Below are positions 23,919-26,349 of a stretch of 26,349 bases of DNA, in pieces. Under the pieces are notes generated by a model. The model did no database searches, was not told the origin of the DNA, and saw only the letters and a list, made by a program, of their open reading frames with translations. The position numbers and the translations under genes are program-made. This DNA comes from an uncultured Pseudomonadota bacterium. Lineage in GTDB: Bacteria; Pseudomonadota; Gammaproteobacteria; Burkholderiales; SG8-41. The stretch covers positions 1-26,349 of the forward strand of contig CAMPGR010000039.1 of the NCBI GenBank assembly GCA_946885605.1, read 5' to 3'. Position 1 is the stretch's first letter. Each line of letters starts with the position of its first letter.

Positions 23919-24569
23919 TCACAGCTTGGGGATGCGCAACGTCTTGCTGATCATCAACGTCCCGGAGAGGACGTAGAGGAGGGCGAGCGGGTGCAGCACC
24001 GACAGGCCGAGCTCCCACGCGCCCCAGTAGAGGTTCTGCCCCAGGCGGTCGTTCGCGGCGGCGAACGCGAGCACGCCGGTCAGCACGACGCTCGTCGGGA
24101 TCGGCGTGCCCTCGAAGTATGCCACCTTGCCGCCCTGGGAAAGCTGCTCCGCCGTCACGTTGAAGCGCGCCAGGCGGCTCACGCCGCAGCACACGAAGTA
24201 GATGAGCGCGATCCAGTCCCAGCCGCCGCGCAGCCCGGCTGCAAAGCCGAGCGCGGCAGGCGCGACGCCGAACGAGACGACGTCGGCGAGCGAATCGAGC
24301 TCGCGTCCCAGCGGCGAGTGCTGCTGGCGCCAGCGCGCGATGCGGCCGTCGAGCACGTCGAAGATGAAGGCCGCAGGCGCCATGGCGGCGGCGGCGAAGA
24401 ACAGCGCGCGCTCCCCGCTATCGACGTACGCCAGCGCAAAGAAAATCGTCGCCACACCGCACGCGGCGTTGGCGAGCGTGAAGAAATCGGCGAGATGGAA
24501 CTCGCGGATCATCGAGAAGTGCTTGCGGGGCCGGTCGGGCGCGTGCATCGCGATCTTCGACGCCATCAT
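23919..24569 (-). CDS. pssA: CDP-diacylglycerol-serine O-phosphatidyltransferase
   Basis: A 216-residue integral membrane enzyme of the CDP-alcohol phosphatidyltransferase family that makes phosphatidylserine, the precursor of phosphatidylethanolamine. The family motif is complete: Asp71, Asp74-Gly75, Ala78-Arg79, Gly88, Asp92 and Asp96 in the stretch FDVLDGRIAR ... LGRELDSLAD. FHLADFFTLANAACGVATIF at about 24-43 is a typical first membrane segment of PssA, and GTPIPTSVV with several later hydrophobic segments fits the type II (Bacillus-like) form. The start MMASK at 24569 has no strong ribosome-binding site; an internal Met at residue 20 (MIREFHLADFFT) would also give a normal N-terminus. 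It is the one clear housekeeping gene in the window, convergent with the amidohydrolase (33-base gap). Confidence 0.92.
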   Translation of the reverse strand: MMASKIAMHAPDRPRKHFSMIREFHLADFFTLANAACGVATIFFALAYVDSGERALFFAAAAMAPAAFIFDVLDGRIARWRQQHSPLGRELDSLADVVSFGVAPAALGFAAGLRGGWDWIALIYFVCCGVSRLARFNVTAEQLSQGGKVAYFEGTPIPTSVVLTGVLAFAAANDRLGQNLYWGAWELGLSVLHPLALLYVLSGTLMISKTLRIPKL

Positions 24570-24661
24570 GGGAGCGCGGGTTGCTTAGAGGTGTTTATAC
24601 CTTGTGTCGGTCTGCCGGTCTACCACACGCCATCGTCCTTGCGGCGCACGGCGGCCGCGTC

Positions 24662-25555
24662 ATGACGCGCGCGTCCGCGGCGCCACGTCAACTTGCGAGC
24701 CGCACTTCGTCCTTGAGGGGCATTGCAGCCATGGCGTTGGGCACAGGTCTCCTCACGCTCAACGATGCAGTATCCAAGTACCTGACAGAGCACTATGCGA
24801 TCGGGCAGGTGATCTGCCTGCGCCAGGCTGCGGCTTTCCTGTTCATGCTGCCCTACGCGTGGGCGGTTACCGGGCTCGGCGCGCTGCGCTCGGTGAATCA
24901 TGCAGGGCAGGTGCTGCGCGGGCTGCTCTTCATCGGCGGGACCGCTTTCACCATCACAAGCTTGAGCCTTTTGCCGCTGTCCTTCGTCACCATCATGCTC
25001 TTTTCGAGCCCGCTCTTCGTCGCCCTGATGTCCGCTCCGGTGCTCGGGGAGCGCGTCGGTATGCATCAATGGATCGCGATCGCTGCCGGCTTCGTGGGCG
25101 TCCTGCTCATCGTGCGGCCCGCTGGAAGCGGCTTCGAGTGGGTGATGCTCCTTCCCGTGTGCGCGGCCTTCACCAACGGCTCGCGCGACGCGCTGACGCG
25201 GCGGCTTTCGCGCACCGATTCGTCCATCTCGATGCTGCTTTGGTCGGGTGTTGCCGTGCTGATCGCGGGCCTCTTTACGCTACCCTTCGGATGGAAGACG
25301 GTCGATCTCGAAGGCGGGGCATGGTTCCTGCTCGCCGGGTTCTTCAACGCGGCCGCGCATTTCACTGTGATCGAAGCCTTTCGCCTCGGCAATGCGGCCG
25401 TCGTCGCACCGTTCCGCTATACCGGGCTGCTGTGGGCGATGCTGGTCGGCTTCATGATCTGGCGCGAAGTGCCTGACGCCTGGATGCTGACCGGCGCCAC
25501 GATCGTGGTGTGCGCGGGACTCTATATGCTCCGCCATGGCGTATCGAAAGCATGA
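24662..25555 (+). CDS. EamA/DMT-superfamily transporter
   Basis: A 297-residue inner-membrane protein with about ten hydrophobic segments in two repeated halves, as in the drug/metabolite transporter superfamily. The first half contains LRGIAAMALGTGLLTLNDAV and, around residue 95, LSFVTIMLFSSPLFVALMS followed by LGERVG, the typical end of an EamA repeat. The second half repeats the pattern with AAVVAPFRYTGLLWAMLVGF and IWREVPDAWML. Start: ATG at 24662 is used, though the ribosome-binding site is poor, and an ATG at 24581 (27 codons earlier) or 24731 cannot be excluded. Substrate unknown; members export amino acids, nucleobases and other metabolites. It lies 46 bases upstream of the AMDase-like gene, which is probably co-transcribed. 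Confidence 0.88.
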   Translation: MTRASAAPRQLASRTSSLRGIAAMALGTGLLTLNDAVSKYLTEHYAIGQVICLRQAAAFLFMLPYAWAVTGLGALRSVNHAGQVLRGLLFIGGTAFTITSLSLLPLSFVTIMLFSSPLFVALMSAPVLGERVGMHQWIAIAAGFVGVLLIVRPAGSGFEWVMLLPVCAAFTNGSRDALTRRLSRTDSSISMLLWSGVAVLIAGLFTLPFGWKTVDLEGGAWFLLAGFFNAAAHFTVIEAFRLGNAAVVAPFRYTGLLWAMLVGFMIWREVPDAWMLTGATIVVCAGLYMLRHGVSKA

Positions 25556-25601
25556 ACACACGAGCCAGGCGTTTCTCGATCGTTCCGACTGGAAGCAAGC
25601 C

Positions 25602-26348
25602 ATGAATATCATCAGCCCCTGGTACCAGCTTGGTTATGTGATTCCGCATCTCTACACGGATCTCGACGCCTACCAGTTCTATCGCGTCGCGCCCGAAGGC
25701 ATGATGCTCGTCACGACCGGCCTCAACCTGACCGACTACACACTCGCTGCGGTCGAACAGGAGTTGCCGACGCTGTGGCAACGTTTCGATCTGCTCGCGT
25801 CGAAGAAAGTCGATCGCATCTCGCTCTCCGGCGTGCCGGTCGCTGCCGCGCTCGGGCGCGCGAAGGTGCGCGAGATCCTGGCGGAAGGCGAGAAGCGCAC
25901 GGGCATCGCCTGCGACACCGACCTCGAAGCGCATATCGCTACGCTCCAGCACTTCGGCGCGCGTCGCATCGCGCTCGCGACGCGCTGGCCCGAGCGCGTC
26001 AACACGGCGCTCACGCGCTATCTCGCCGAAGCGGGCATCGAAGTCGTCGCGTTGCGCTCCCGTTCGCGCTCGCTCGAACAGAACAAGCATTCGAGCGCGG
26101 CCGACGATCACCTGCTTGCGCTGGAGCTCGGCGCTGAAGCGCTGCGCGCCGCGCCCGAGGCGCAGGCGCTGCTCATGCCTGGCGGGCTGTGGTTCGCGAT
26201 TCATGCCGTGCCGATGCTCGAAGCCGAGTTCGGGCGCCCGGTGCTGCTCAACATCCTCTCCACGGCGTGGGCAGCGCTGCACGCGGCGGGCGAACGCATG
26301 CTGCATCGCCCCGATCCGCGCTGGGGGCGCGTGCTCGCCAGCCTCTAG
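25602..26348 (+). CDS. Arylmalonate decarboxylase-like protein (Asp/Glu racemase fold) lacking the catalytic Cys
   Basis: A 248-residue protein of the Asp/Glu racemase superfamily that, from memory, can be laid against Bordetella arylmalonate decarboxylase over most of its length (VDRISLSGVPV, GIACDTD, LGYVIPH, RRIALATRWPERVN, ALLMPGGLWFAIHAVPMLE). ATG 25602 was chosen because GGAAG lies 6 bases upstream; an ATG at 25536 overlaps the transporter gene and lacks a site. Superfamily enzymes use one or two Cys. The decarboxylase has SCGGL at the active Cys188; here this reads MPGGL with Pro193. The first site (MGTS in the decarboxylase) reads SGVP, so the oxyanion-binding Thr-Ser pair is also gone. 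The only Cys is Cys104, outside both sites. Decarboxylase, racemase or maleate isomerase activity by the known mechanism is therefore unlikely. The gene ends two bases before the window edge, complete with its stop. Confidence 0.8.
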   Translation: MNIISPWYQLGYVIPHLYTDLDAYQFYRVAPEGMMLVTTGLNLTDYTLAAVEQELPTLWQRFDLLASKKVDRISLSGVPVAAALGRAKVREILAEGEKRTGIACDTDLEAHIATLQHFGARRIALATRWPERVNTALTRYLAEAGIEVVALRSRSRSLEQNKHSSAADDHLLALELGAEALRAAPEAQALLMPGGLWFAIHAVPMLEAEFGRPVLLNILSTAWAALHAAGERMLHRPDPRWGRVLASL

Positions 26349-26349
26349 G

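Noticed and set aside
25536..25601. Upstream start for the AMDase-like gene
   Set aside because: It overlaps the transporter gene by 20 bases, has no ribosome-binding site and adds a 22-residue segment unlike the family; the ATG at 25602 is better placed.
1..26349. CRISPR arrays, tRNA or rRNA genes, riboswitches and transposases
   Set aside because: None recognised on either strand: no regularly spaced direct repeats, no cloverleaf with tRNA T-loop and acceptor features, and no transposase motifs in the translated frames. The cloverleaf-like element at 20293-20375 lacks tRNA consensus bases.

Overview
The window looks like a piece of the chromosome of a high-GC betaproteobacterium, most likely in the order Burkholderiales. 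The main reason is four Bug/TctC-type periplasmic receptors in 26 kb, with no TctA/TctB membrane partners beside them, which is typical of that order. The surrounding gene stock fits too: CaiB/BaiF CoA-transferase, ThDP-dependent acetolactate-synthase-like enzyme, GcvA-like LysR regulator and PCC-domain protein. No rRNA, tRNA, CRISPR array, transposase or phage gene was seen. The family calls come from reading motifs in the translated sequence; no database search was run.

Layout. 1-1324: a hairpin repeat and a Bug receptor gene (+). 1325-3631: a tight three-gene minus-strand operon holding an amino-acid-type binding protein without a leader peptide, an alpha/beta hydrolase and a ModA-like binding protein, also without a leader peptide. 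3754-4299: a HpcH/HpaI aldolase gene (+) with a large in-frame internal deletion. 4336-6289: two tandem Bug genes (-), divergent from a ThDP-enzyme gene (+, 6435-7982). 8180-9076: a clearly lower-GC polysaccharide-deacetylase-like gene (+). 9170-10819: PCC/DUF296 protein and LysR regulator (-). 11084-12552: lipoprotein plus rhodanese-ChrB fusion (+), converging with an ECF sigma factor (-, 12543-13256). 13635-15872: Bug receptor and acyl-CoA dehydrogenase (-). 16024-20259: a four-gene plus-strand catabolic run (dienelactone-hydrolase-like, FAD monooxygenase, CoA-transferase, alpha/beta hydrolase), ending in a cloverleaf-like repeat. 20387-22681: an orphan molybdenum hydroxylase large subunit (-). 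22821-23885: ACMSD-like amidohydrolase (+). 23919-24569: phosphatidylserine synthase pssA (-). 24662-26348: EamA transporter and an arylmalonate-decarboxylase-like protein (+).

How the genes may work together. Apart from pssA and the chromate/sigma block, the content is catabolic: uptake receptors, hydroxylases (Mo-dependent and flavin-dependent), ring- or ester-cleaving hydrolases, CoA transfer, acyl-CoA oxidation and aldol cleavage. The flavoprotein resembles 2,6-dihydroxypyridine 3-monooxygenase. Together with a Mo-hydroxylase, an amidohydrolase and an Asp/Glu-racemase-fold protein, this hints at breakdown of aromatic or N-heterocyclic compounds, but no ring-cleaving dioxygenase is present and the substrate cannot be read from the sequence.

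The oddest items are the operon of two solute-binding folds without export signals wrapped around a hydrolase, the AMDase-like protein in which the catalytic cysteine position is proline, the internally deleted aldolase, and two kinds of hairpin repeat.
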